From the NCBI GenBank assembly GCA_024404915.1, contig JAKSPJ010000002.1:143803-207802 (forward strand): DNA of 64,000 nt, given 5' to 3'. Both the position numbers and the translations under genes were made by a program. The notes under the pieces were generated by a model. The model saw nothing but the letters and a program-made list of their open reading frames with translations, was not told the origin of the DNA and ran no database searches. Position 1 is the first letter of the stretch; each line of letters begins with the position of its first letter. The stretch comes from Oscillospiraceae bacterium. Its GTDB lineage: Bacteria > Bacillota > Clostridia > Oscillospirales > Ruminococcaceae. Positions 19,806 through 27,863 of this stretch are shown here, piece after piece.

Positions 19806-20818
19806 AATGTTTCTCCTTTCTGCAAAAAAGCATGCAGATCGTGAAGGGAATGCGCCAAAGAATGGAAGATCTCCGGTGTAATGGACTGCTTACCGTCGCA
19901 GATTGCATTCTTCGGATCGTTGTGTACTTCAATCATCAGGCCGTCTGCGCCTGCTGCCACCGCTGCCGGTGCGATTTTCGGGACCATCCATGCCTTGCTG
20001 CAGGCTCTGGAGGGATCCACCAGAATCGGCAGATGCGTCAGATGCCGCAGAATATTGACTGCGCCAATATCCAGCATCTGTCTGGTATAGGGTTCAAAGG
20101 TACGGATGCCGGATTCGCACAGAATGACGTTAGGATTTCCACCGTTCATAATATATTCAGCACTCATCAGCCATTCTTCATAGGTGGCAGATGCGCCTCG
20201 CTTCAGCAGAATGGGCTTTTCCTGACGGCCAAGCTCCTTGAGCAGAGAAAAGTTCTGCATATTGCGGGAACCGACCTGAATAATATCAATGTCCTGCAAT
20301 GCGCTCAGCTGGTCAGCATCCGTAATTTCGCTGACAATAGGCAGACCGGTTTCCTCTCTTGCTGTTTTCAGATATGCAATGCCGTCTGCACCCAGACCCT
20401 GGAAGGCATAGGGGGAAGTACGGGGCTGAAATGCACCGCCCAGCAGCATGGTTGCGCCGGCTGCCTTCACCTGTTTTGCAATGCTGACAATCTGGTCTTC
20501 GCTCTCCACAGAACAGGGGCCTGCAATCAGTGTCAGTGCATCCCCGCCAATCTGACAGCCACGGACGGTGATAACGGTGGGTTCCGGATGAAATTTCTTA
20601 TTGGAATGCTTATATGGTTCCTGCACACGCTTGACGCTTTCCACAATTTCCAGCGAGGCAATCAGATCGCCGTCAATTGCAGCGGTATCGCCCACAAGGC
20701 CAAGAATAGTATGGGAGGTTCCCACGCTTTTGTTTACAGCAATCTGCTTTTCCTCCAGCCAGGAAACGAGGCTGTCCAGCTGGGCGGGATTTGGATTTTC
20801 TTTCAAAACAACGATCAT
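19802..20818 (-). CDS. aroF: DAHP synthase (3-deoxy-7-phosphoheptulonate synthase)
   Basis: This enzyme condenses PEP and erythrose 4-phosphate, the entry step of aromatic biosynthesis. The protein has 338 residues from the ATG at 20818. There is an N-terminal ferredoxin-like/ACT-type regulatory domain (about 1-70) and a KdsA-like TIM barrel with A-G-P-C-S-V-E-S, L-L-K-R-G, R-T-F and D-P-S-R-A/C-S. This short type with the regulatory head is the AroF/AroG class found in Bacillus and Thermotoga. First gene of the operon; an attenuator-like hairpin lies 19 bases upstream. Confidence 0.95.
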   Translation of the reverse strand: MIVVLKENPNPAQLDSLVSWLEEKQIAVNKSVGTSHTILGLVGDTAAIDGDLIASLEIVESVKRVQEPYKHSNKKFHPEPTVITVRGCQIGGDALTLIAGPCSVESEDQIVSIAKQVKAAGATMLLGGAFQPRTSPYAFQGLGADGIAYLKTAREETGLPIVSEITDADQLSALQDIDIIQVGSRNMQNFSLLKELGRQEKPILLKRGASATYEEWLMSAEYIMNGGNPNVILCESGIRTFEPYTRQMLDIGAVNILRHLTHLPILVDPSRACSKAWMVPKIAPAAVAAGADGLMIEVHNDPKNAICDGKQSITPEIFHSLAHSLHDLHAFLQKGETL

Positions 20819-20836
20819 CTGGTTCTGATTCCTTTC

Positions 20837-20873
20837 ATAAAAAGTGCTTGCAGTCCGATCTGACTGCAAGCAC
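20837..20873 (-). terminator. Attenuator-type terminator in the aroF leader
   Basis: On the minus strand a perfect 12-bp stem (GTGCTTGCAGTC / GACTGCAAGCAC) with a 6-base loop is followed by TTTTTAT. It lies inside the aroF leader, between promoter and start codon. An upstream self-complementary stretch CTTGCAAG (about 20897-20904) could compete for the same bases. Confidence 0.75.
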
Positions 20874-20938
20874 GCTGCATTCTGGTTGATTGGGACTTGC
20901 AAGCCCTGCACCCTCTGCAAATGTTTCAGCCAAACCTT

Positions 20939-21023
20939 TCAGACCTTATCTGTACAGATAAAGCCATAAAATCGGTTTACTGATACAAAATGAACTGCAA
21001 GACAGTACATGAAACCTGCGCAT
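20939..21023 (-). CDS. Candidate aromatic-rich leader peptide(s) of the aro operon
   Basis: Two overlapping short minus-strand frames lie between the promoter and the terminator hairpin. One (ATG at 21023, stop at 20946) encodes 25 residues ending I-L-W-L-Y-L-Y-R. The other (ATG at 21010, stop at 20939) encodes 23 residues with 2 Tyr and 3 Phe. The Trp/Tyr codons of the first overlap the 16-bp palindrome TTATCTGTACAGATAA at 20946-20961. Neither start has an ideally spaced ribosome binding site: GGAAAGG abuts the first and lies about 13 bases from the second. A ribosome-stalling leader is an inference. Confidence 0.4.
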
Positions 21024-21049
21024 CCTTTCCATCATAATATGATACTTAT

Positions 21050-21078
21050 ATTATAGCATAAATTCCATGGAATTGCAA
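21050..21078 (-). promoter_or_regulatory. Promoter of the aroF operon
   Basis: On the minus strand TTGCAA (21073-21078), 17 bases, TATAAT (21050-21055). The resulting leader is over 200 bases long. TTGACT at 21080-21085 is an alternative -35 element, but its spacing is too wide. Confidence 0.65.
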
Positions 21079-21169
21079 TAGTCAATATGCACAAATGTTT
21101 AATGCGTTAAAGCGTTAGCACAAGTATCTTTCCGGCTGCCGCCTTGTTATAATACCCTTCAAATAAAAA

Positions 21170-21201
21170 GCGAAAAGCGGAAGCTGCCTTCCGCTTTTCG
21201 C
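21170..21201 (-). terminator. Terminator of the GH74 gene
   Basis: A 14-bp perfect stem (GCGAAAAGCGGAAG / CTTCCGCTTTTCGC) with a 4-base loop is followed on the minus strand by TTTTTATTT. Confidence 0.88.
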
Positions 21202-21218
21202 ACTGTTGAACAGGATAA

Positions 21219-23927
21219 TTATTTTGCCAGGTCCTCTGCTGTGATGGCCTTTGCAACGAATCTCAGAATCTTGACGACATCATCAGAGGAAAGTGCGGAA
21301 TCATGTGTAACATCCGCATTCAGTTTTCCCTGTGCTGTGATTGCAGCTTCCGTGTCTTCCGCCGCAAAACGGCTGACAAGAACAGCATCAGAAACGTCAA
21401 CAGACTTGTCACAATTGGCATCCCCCCAAAAAATATCACCTGCAGCACCGTTAGTGGTAGTGGTCTTTGCAGTTGTGGTGGTGTTCTGTGCCGGCTGTGA
21501 GGTTTCAGGTGTGCTTCCATTCTTCAGTTCGCCATATACAATACCGCAGCCAACGGTAGACATATAAACCTTGCCAAATTCGTTCATGTCACCTACAACA
21601 TAGTTTCCGTTGCCGGTGCCGCCGTAGAGATGCTCTGTATTGATGCAGACCCATGTTTTGCCTGCATCGGTGGAACGATACAAACCTTCCACATCATTTT
21701 CATCCGGTCTGCCATACATGAACAGCGTGTTCACGCCGCCCTTCTTTTCAGGTGCACCATAGCCGATGGCCTTGGCATAAGCAACAGAATCCAGATGTGT
21801 CATCTCCTTGCCGTAGTCGGAGAAAATGTAAACACCGTTGTTGCTTGTTGCCATTGCAACAGTGCCTTCGCTCAGATATGCAAGGTCGCAGGTATGTGTA
21901 TAGAGCCATGTCAGCTCCCAGCCATACATACAAACCACGGTTTCCTTAAAGGTTGCGCCATAGTCATCGCTGACATAGAAAGAATAGTGGGATTCCTGAA
22001 GTGTGGGCTCTTTTTTGGTCATATCAGAGCTCCAGTAATCGTTGTGGGTTGCGCCGGATGCATAAACGTATTTCGGATTATTCAGATCAACCAGTGTATA
22101 TGCGCCCTTGTTTGCAGAAACGCCTTCACTCTTATTCCAGGTCTTGCCAAAATCATCGGAGTAATAAACGCCGCCGTCAGAAGGTGTATTAATGATTCTG
22201 TACTTGCCATCGGCAGTTTCCGTAATAGAAAGCTTGCCGCCCGTTGACTTCGGAGTAAACGCAGTCCATGTTTTTCCGCCGTCCATTGAGTAGAAGCCGG
22301 TTCCTTTGTTATTGCCGTCGCCGTTTGCAGTTCTTGCCATGACATCAGGATTGGAGGGGCAGTATGCAATTGCGGAGGTAGAGCCCATATTTGGTACATA
22401 CTGATCCGGAATATCGGAAACATTCTCATGGATAAAACCATCATAGTCACCAATTGCAGAGTAAACCGCACCGCCGGGGACACTTACCAGATCCAGGGAT
22501 ACTACTTCTTCAATACCATCAGGATGGAATGTAAACTGGGGTGTCTCATCCCATGTATCTTCGCAGACGAAGACACCATTGCCGGATGTTGACCAAGAAC
22601 GATCCGGTTTTGCAGGATCAATGACATAGGCGCCAACCCAGTGGATTGCCTTATCACGAATCCATGCATAGTCACCTTCATTCAGATAGTCAGCAATGGG
22701 ATCCTTGCCCCAGAACGGTGTGCAGCCGGGTGTGGTTTCAATCCAGTGCTCGCCGCCGTCCTCACTCTTGAAGAACTTATCACCCCAGCAGGGACCGTGT
22801 TCTTCTGTCCATGGTTCCCAGAGCTGTGCATTGGAGAACAAGCCGCAGGTTGAGCAGACCATATGCTGCGGGTTATTGGGATCAACGCTGATGCCGCTGT
22901 ATCCGCCTTCAATGGGATCAGCAAAGGACTCCGTCTGGGTTCTGTACAGCTTCTTCAGAGGAGAAATATCAGTTACTTTGCCGGTCCTGGTATCCAGCTT
23001 CATCACGCTGCCGGAGGTTCCGCCTGAACCTACCTGCACCGCACCCTGATACGCAAAGAAGATGTTGCCCTGTCCGTCACCTGTAATTCTGCCGGGATAG
23101 TGTGCGCTGTCCAGCTTATCGCTCAGGTCCGTAAATTTGTCATCCTTAACGTCCGCAACAACCACATTATTCTTTCCGGTAGTGGATGTACCAACATACA
23201 CCTTTCCGTCATAGATATAAATGCAGGCAATGCCATTCTGTGCGTAGTACTCATCCGATGTGACGGCATGGCGCATATTGGAACCCCATGTCGGCCACTT
23301 GATGGTTTCCGGGAAAAGTCCCAGTGTGCCAAAGGAAGAAACGGTTTTCCAGGTTTTTCCGCCGTCAGTAGACTTAATCAGGCAGGAGTCGCCTGCATAA
23401 ACGTCGCCGCCACAGTAAATGACGTCGGGGTTATCCGGGTCAACCGCAATGGATTCACCTGTCTGACGGCCATTGCCGTTTCCGTGCACCTGAATCATAT
23501 CGGTAACATCGGATCTTGTGAACGTTTTTCCGCCGTCGGTTGTCTTGAAAATCACGGTTTTCTCATTTGAGAAGTAAGCGCATCCGCAGAGGAAATATAC
23601 GGTGTTGTCATCTGTCGGATCGATTGCCATGGCATCCACACTCAGAAGACCTCTTTCTTCCTCATTGATGAAATCGAACAGCTGTTCCCAGCATTCGGTA
23701 GCATAATTATATTTGTATGCGCCGCCAACATCGGTACGGGCATACATGGCTTTCTGTCCGGTCACGATACCGGAAACAAAGCCGCCTCCGCCAATGCGAA
23801 GGGTACCCCATGTCATGGAGTCAGAGATATCCTTTTCTGCTGCAGTAGCAGTCTGCATCACGCCGATTGGCATTGCTACAGTCAGAGCAGCCAGAAAAGC
23901 AATTGTCTTGCTGCAGATTTTTTTCAT
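21219..23927 (-). CDS. Secreted GH74 xyloglucanase with C-terminal type I dockerin
   Basis: This is a predicted endo-xyloglucanase of 902 residues. It has a signal peptide (1-30, ending A-T-A-A) and then a double seven-bladed beta-propeller region (about 38-790) full of S/T-x-D-G-G-K-T-W repeats. The two catalytic Asp positions of GH74 can be placed: D66 in R-T-D-V-G-G and D494 in S-A-I-G-D-Y-D-G-F. A Thr-rich linker (about 805-830) leads to a dockerin with two calcium-binding loops, D-A-N-C-D-K-S-V-D and D-V-T-H-D-S-A-L-S. The dockerin implies attachment to a cellulosome scaffoldin, none of which is in the window. The ATG has an AGGGGG site. Confidence 0.93.
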   Translation of the reverse strand: MKKICSKTIAFLAALTVAMPIGVMQTATAAEKDISDSMTWGTLRIGGGGFVSGIVTGQKAMYARTDVGGAYKYNYATECWEQLFDFINEEERGLLSVDAMAIDPTDDNTVYFLCGCAYFSNEKTVIFKTTDGGKTFTRSDVTDMIQVHGNGNGRQTGESIAVDPDNPDVIYCGGDVYAGDSCLIKSTDGGKTWKTVSSFGTLGLFPETIKWPTWGSNMRHAVTSDEYYAQNGIACIYIYDGKVYVGTSTTGKNNVVVADVKDDKFTDLSDKLDSAHYPGRITGDGQGNIFFAYQGAVQVGSGGTSGSVMKLDTRTGKVTDISPLKKLYRTQTESFADPIEGGYSGISVDPNNPQHMVCSTCGLFSNAQLWEPWTEEHGPCWGDKFFKSEDGGEHWIETTPGCTPFWGKDPIADYLNEGDYAWIRDKAIHWVGAYVIDPAKPDRSWSTSGNGVFVCEDTWDETPQFTFHPDGIEEVVSLDLVSVPGGAVYSAIGDYDGFIHENVSDIPDQYVPNMGSTSAIAYCPSNPDVMARTANGDGNNKGTGFYSMDGGKTWTAFTPKSTGGKLSITETADGKYRIINTPSDGGVYYSDDFGKTWNKSEGVSANKGAYTLVDLNNPKYVYASGATHNDYWSSDMTKKEPTLQESHYSFYVSDDYGATFKETVVCMYGWELTWLYTHTCDLAYLSEGTVAMATSNNGVYIFSDYGKEMTHLDSVAYAKAIGYGAPEKKGGVNTLFMYGRPDENDVEGLYRSTDAGKTWVCINTEHLYGGTGNGNYVVGDMNEFGKVYMSTVGCGIVYGELKNGSTPETSQPAQNTTTTAKTTTTNGAAGDIFWGDANCDKSVDVSDAVLVSRFAAEDTEAAITAQGKLNADVTHDSALSSDDVVKILRFVAKAITAEDLAK

Positions 23928-24329
23928 ATGAGTTGCCCCCTAATCAAATAATATATTGTGTGTGCATTCAGCAGAATGTGCATTACCCGTCACACATTCT
24001 GCTGAGATACAATGTGCAGCGGACTGCACATGCCTCTTTTTTTGCCACCTCATAAATTATATCATAGGTACCGATCAAAATCAATATACAAATTGTAATC
24101 TCTATTGTCTTTCTGAATCCACCTTATGAACAAATTGTGAAGAAAATGTAAAAACTCTTTTTCTCTGCTGTCACATCATTGTTTAAAATAACATCCGCCT
24201 TTTACTTGCTTTTTTTTCTTCTATCATATAATTGTCACACAACAGCGTATAATTAAAGCATAGAGACAAACCGAATGAGTGATTCAGTCGGAGAGCCTAA
24301 ATTAAAACAAAAAGAAGAGGTGCATTCTG
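23928..24329. promoter_or_regulatory. Divergent control region between the GH74 gene and htrA
   Basis: No gene is supported in these 402 bases. For the GH74 gene on the minus strand, TTGATT (24079-24084), 17 bases, TATAAT (24056-24061) forms a good promoter. For htrA, TATAAT occurs at 24227-24232 and 24248-24253 without a convincing -35; its ribosome binding site is AGAGGTG. Confidence 0.55.
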
Positions 24330-25775
24330 ATGTTTGAAAACAATGGTATGAACAACGACACGAACGATGTATTCCAGCAGCCCGGCGGCAGCTACTATTC
24401 CCCGAGAAGCGGTTATCCCGGCGGTGGCTTCCAGGCACCGGGGAACAATGATGAGCCCCCGAAGAAGAAACCCCATAAGGGACTGAAAGCACTTGCCGTA
24501 TTCGCAGGAATCGGCTTTTTGTCCTATGCCTCCATTCAATGTTATCAGTTTGCAGCAGAAAATGAATCCATCCGTTCTTTCCTGGGAAAAAGTGCCGCAG
24601 TAGAAGAAGCGGAATCCGCACAGCAGGAAGAAAAGGCAGAAACAGTTACAGATTCTGCGCCAAAGACTGAGACGCAGGCGGAGAACAGCGTCAGCGAAGC
24701 AGAACCCATGAATTTCGTGGAATTTGCCTCCCGTGAGAACGCCATGAGCCTGCCTGATATCGTGGAAAAAGTAACCCCTGCAACCGTCGGTGTTGCTTCC
24801 ACATTCCTGTATCAGGATACCTCCTACAGTTACGGCATGTTCGGATTCGGACAGCCCCAGCGGATTGAGCAGGAAATGCCTGCCACCGGAACCGGTATCA
24901 TCATGTCTAAGGATGGATATATTATCACAAATGCCCACGTTATCTACGACAGCAGTGAACAGTATCACATGGGACTGGCAAAGGAAATCCAGGTTGTTCT
25001 CAATGAAAACTACTACGAAGGCGATATCAAGTTTGATGCCACTGTTGTAGGCTACGATATTGCAGAAGATATCGCAGTGCTGAAAATCAATTCAACACAG
25101 GATCTCACCGTAGCAGAATTCGGCAACAGTGATGATCTGCGTGTTGGTGAGCTGGTTGTCGCCATCGGCAACCCCCTTGGTTTTGAGCTGTTCGGCTCTG
25201 TAACAACCGGTATTGTGTCTGCACTGGACCGTGAAGTAACCATCAACGATTCCACCATGCGCCTCATTCAGACGGACACCGCCATTAACAGCGGAAACTC
25301 CGGCGGACCGCTGATTAACAGCTATGGTCAGGTCATCGGCATCAACTCTTCCAAAATCAGCAGCAATTATTACAGCAATTCTGCCAGTGTAGAAGGCCTC
25401 TGCTTTGCAATTCCCAGCTCCCACGCACAGAAAATCATCAATGATCTGATTCAGTTCGGATATGTCACCGGAAAGCCTCAGATCGGCATCAGCGGTGTGG
25501 ATATTGATGAAACACTGTCCCAGCGTCTCGGCCTCCCGGTGGGCGTATATATCCGTGAAGTGGAATCCGGCAGTGCAGCAGAGCTTGCAGGACTCCGTGC
25601 CGGAGATGTGATTATCGGCATCAACGGTACAACCATTACCAATTATGAGGAACTGAAGCAGGCAAAGGATTCCTACCAGGCAGGGGATACCATTACAATT
25701 ACCGTATCAAGAAACAATACGGATCTAGATATCCAGCTGATTCTGCAAGAGAAAATTCAGTCCGATACAAATTAA
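24330..25775 (+). CDS. Membrane-anchored HtrA/DegP-like serine protease
   Basis: This is a surface quality-control protease of 481 residues. A Pro/Gly-rich cytoplasmic N-terminus (1-50) is followed by one membrane helix (about 51-72), an acidic linker, a trypsin-like domain (about 135-365) and a PDZ domain (about 380-475). The catalytic triad is visible: H203 in T-N-A-H-V, D247 in A-E-D-I-A-V-L, and S324 in G-N-S-G-G-P. The ATG has an AGAGGTG site. It is monocistronic; Firmicute homologues respond to envelope stress, but no such operator can be shown here. Confidence 0.93.
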   Translation: MFENNGMNNDTNDVFQQPGGSYYSPRSGYPGGGFQAPGNNDEPPKKKPHKGLKALAVFAGIGFLSYASIQCYQFAAENESIRSFLGKSAAVEEAESAQQEEKAETVTDSAPKTETQAENSVSEAEPMNFVEFASRENAMSLPDIVEKVTPATVGVASTFLYQDTSYSYGMFGFGQPQRIEQEMPATGTGIIMSKDGYIITNAHVIYDSSEQYHMGLAKEIQVVLNENYYEGDIKFDATVVGYDIAEDIAVLKINSTQDLTVAEFGNSDDLRVGELVVAIGNPLGFELFGSVTTGIVSALDREVTINDSTMRLIQTDTAINSGNSGGPLINSYGQVIGINSSKISSNYYSNSASVEGLCFAIPSSHAQKIINDLIQFGYVTGKPQIGISGVDIDETLSQRLGLPVGVYIREVESGSAAELAGLRAGDVIIGINGTTITNYEELKQAKDSYQAGDTITITVSRNNTDLDIQLILQEKIQSDTN

Positions 25776-25833
25776 ACAATTTCTCTGACGGCAGCAGCAA
25801 GCCGAGCAGATGAATTTCATCCCTTTCTGAAAT

Positions 25834-25873
25834 GAACAGCCCGTTCCAAATACGTGTTTGGAGCGGGCTGTTC
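25834..25873 (+). terminator. Hairpin downstream of htrA
   Basis: A 17-bp stem with one mismatch (GAACAGCCCG... / ...CGGGCTGTTC) lacks a clear T run, so its efficiency as a terminator is uncertain. Confidence 0.5.
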
Positions 25874-25985
25874 ACCCTGTGAACAGAATGAACAAAACAG
25901 CAAAATAATAATTGTACAGTTTGCGAATTTGGCAGGGTATTTTGTATCATTATGCCTTATATTTATAGAATATTGTCATTTTTCG

Positions 25986-26014
25986 TTGACTTTTTCCCGA
26001 TAATGTGATAAAAT
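25986..26014 (+). promoter_or_regulatory. Promoter of the sugar-binding lipoprotein gene
   Basis: TTGACT (25986-25991), 17 bases, TAAAAT (26009-26014). The 5' leader of about 110 bases up to 26131 holds no recognisable structure. Confidence 0.7.
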
Positions 26015-26130
26015 AGATGAAACATGGTATTATTATAAGGCATTGAAGATGTTTGTGATCTGTGAATGAATCATAACAGTATGATCATTTCAGCGCATTT
26101 CGATTGATTTATAATTGGGAGGAAAAACAA

Positions 26131-27507
26131 ATGAAAAAAAACAGAGCGGCAATTGCAGCCATTCTGCTGGCAGCAATGACCGGTGCAGCAGTTTCCGGAT
26201 GCGGCGAAGAAGAAAAATATGACAAGCCGCTGGATGAGGCAACTGCAGCAGAGGTTGCAGACATTGCAGCAAAAGATGAGCGTCTCACCGGAGAACTGGA
26301 AAACAAGACCATCAAGTGGATGGCAAACTGGGATATTAACCCGGATGGCACCGGCAAATCCACACCGATTGAACTGGAAATTTTCCATGACCGCTACGGC
26401 GGAGAAGTGGATTATCATGCAGTGGACTGGAATTCCAGATATGATGCGCTTGCAAATGCCATCAATGGTGATGAGGGCATCGACTTTTTCCCAGCCGGAG
26501 ATCTGGACTGCATTCCAAAGGGTGCCATCAAGGATATGTTTGTGCCGATTGATGATTACATTGACTTTGATGATCCCCTGTTTGCAGATGTGAAAACAGC
26601 CATGGATATGTTCCAGTGGAAAGGCAAGCACTATATTATTGTGAATAATGTCACCGGTGATAACTGCATTGTCATCTATAACCGTGATACCATTGAAGAA
26701 AACGGCCTGAAGGATCCCGCAAAGCTGTTTGCAGAAGGCAACTGGAACTGGGATACCTTCACAGAACAGCTGCAGCAGTTTGTCGATCCCCAGAACGGCC
26801 AATACGGTATTGACGGCTGGTGGTTCGAAGGCGGTCTGTCTGCAACCTGCGGCGTGCCCTATATCGGCATGGAAAACGGAAAACTGGTGAACAACCTGAA
26901 AAACGCTTCTATTGAACGTCTCCAGAACTGGATGTACGAACTCGGCACAACAGACTGCGTTGCAATCGGCGTAGGCGATTACGGCTGGACGGAACAGCCT
27001 TCCTTCATCGGCGAGGGAAAGACGCTGTTCTATCCCTGCGGTGCCTGGGCATTGTATACAGATAACTGGAAGGAAAGCTTTGGCGAGAATGCAATGTTCG
27101 TTCCCATGCCGAAGGATCCTCAAAGCGACAAGTACATCATCCCCTGCGGACTGGACGGCTATGTCATGGTAAAGAATGGTCAGAACCCGGAGGGCGTTGC
27201 CAAGTTTGCCGCCTGCAAGCGCATGGCAATTACCAATGAACGTGCCAGCGAAATTGCAACAGAGGGACTCTATAAGGACTATGGCTGGACAGATGAAATG
27301 GTGGAAATGCTTCACAAGTGCCATGAGATTGCACAGGAGAACCCCTTCTTCGATTTCTATCTGGCAGTTTCCAGTGATGTGAAGGATATTCTGGATTCCA
27401 ACGAAAACGGTATTCGCTGTGCTTCCAAGGGCATCGCACCCTGGAGTGAATCTCTTAGCGTAATTTACAGTGCAATCGATGCGTTCATCGAAGACGCAAA
27501 TGCATAA
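26131..27507 (+). CDS. Carbohydrate ABC transporter substrate-binding lipoprotein
   Basis: This is an extracellular solute-binding protein of family 1 type with 458 residues. The ATG at 26131 has GGGAGG 9 bases upstream. A signal peptide ends in the lipobox A-V-S-G-C, so Cys23 would be lipidated. The mature part has the two-lobed binding-protein layout, with aromatic-rich stretches (W-N-W-D, G-W-W-F, P-C-G-A-W-A-L-Y) suited to sugar stacking. No permease or ATPase genes adjoin it: it has its own promoter and terminator, so the rest of the importer is encoded elsewhere. The sugar is unknown. Confidence 0.85.
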   Translation: MKKNRAAIAAILLAAMTGAAVSGCGEEEKYDKPLDEATAAEVADIAAKDERLTGELENKTIKWMANWDINPDGTGKSTPIELEIFHDRYGGEVDYHAVDWNSRYDALANAINGDEGIDFFPAGDLDCIPKGAIKDMFVPIDDYIDFDDPLFADVKTAMDMFQWKGKHYIIVNNVTGDNCIVIYNRDTIEENGLKDPAKLFAEGNWNWDTFTEQLQQFVDPQNGQYGIDGWWFEGGLSATCGVPYIGMENGKLVNNLKNASIERLQNWMYELGTTDCVAIGVGDYGWTEQPSFIGEGKTLFYPCGAWALYTDNWKESFGENAMFVPMPKDPQSDKYIIPCGLDGYVMVKNGQNPEGVAKFAACKRMAITNERASEIATEGLYKDYGWTDEMVEMLHKCHEIAQENPFFDFYLAVSSDVKDILDSNENGIRCASKGIAPWSESLSVIYSAIDAFIEDANA

Positions 27508-27509
27508 TC

Positions 27510-27545
27510 AAAACAGCCGCCTGTGCTTACGGGCGGCTGTTTTTA
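27510..27545 (+). terminator. Terminator of the sugar-binding lipoprotein gene
   Basis: Stem AAACAGCCGCC / GGGCGGCTGTTT with an 8-9-base loop and a following T run. Confidence 0.88.
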
Positions 27546-27733
27546 CGTCTCTGTCCTGTGCTTCACAGTGAAAAGCAAAGATGTAAGATTGTCCTGTTTT
27601 CTTGTGGATTATTGCGAAAATGCATGCTGTATTCGGATATTCGCAAGATGCTGTTCCCTACGCAGAAAAAGAATGTGTGCAATCTGCCTAAATATGCCAT
27701 TTATAATTCTACAGAACATCAAGGTTGTTTTGC
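27546..27733. other. Intergenic, nothing recognised
   Basis: Short Cys-rich plus-strand frames here have no ribosome binding site or family resemblance. I see no supported gene before the promoter at 27734. Confidence 0.4.
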
Positions 27734-27762
27734 TTGAAAAATCATGCAAACTATGATATAAT
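27734..27762 (+). promoter_or_regulatory. Promoter of the leucine-rich repeat gene
   Basis: TTGAAA (27734-27739), 17 bases, TATAAT (27757-27762). The leader is about 95 bases long. Confidence 0.78.
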
Positions 27763-27863
27763 AATTATGATATGTATTATGCCTTAATAGCGGCACCGCA
27801 CATTCCCTGCCAAGCAGTTGAAAAGCTGTGCGGTTATATCAAAATCATTTTCAGGAGGCGCGT

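Noticed and set aside
20837..21055. T-box riboswitch in the aroF leader
   Set aside because: The TGGNACCGCG-type T-box sequence is not present before the terminator.
27523..27756. 77-residue Cys-rich plus-strand frame before the LRR gene
   Set aside because: It begins inside the preceding terminator and has no ribosome binding site.
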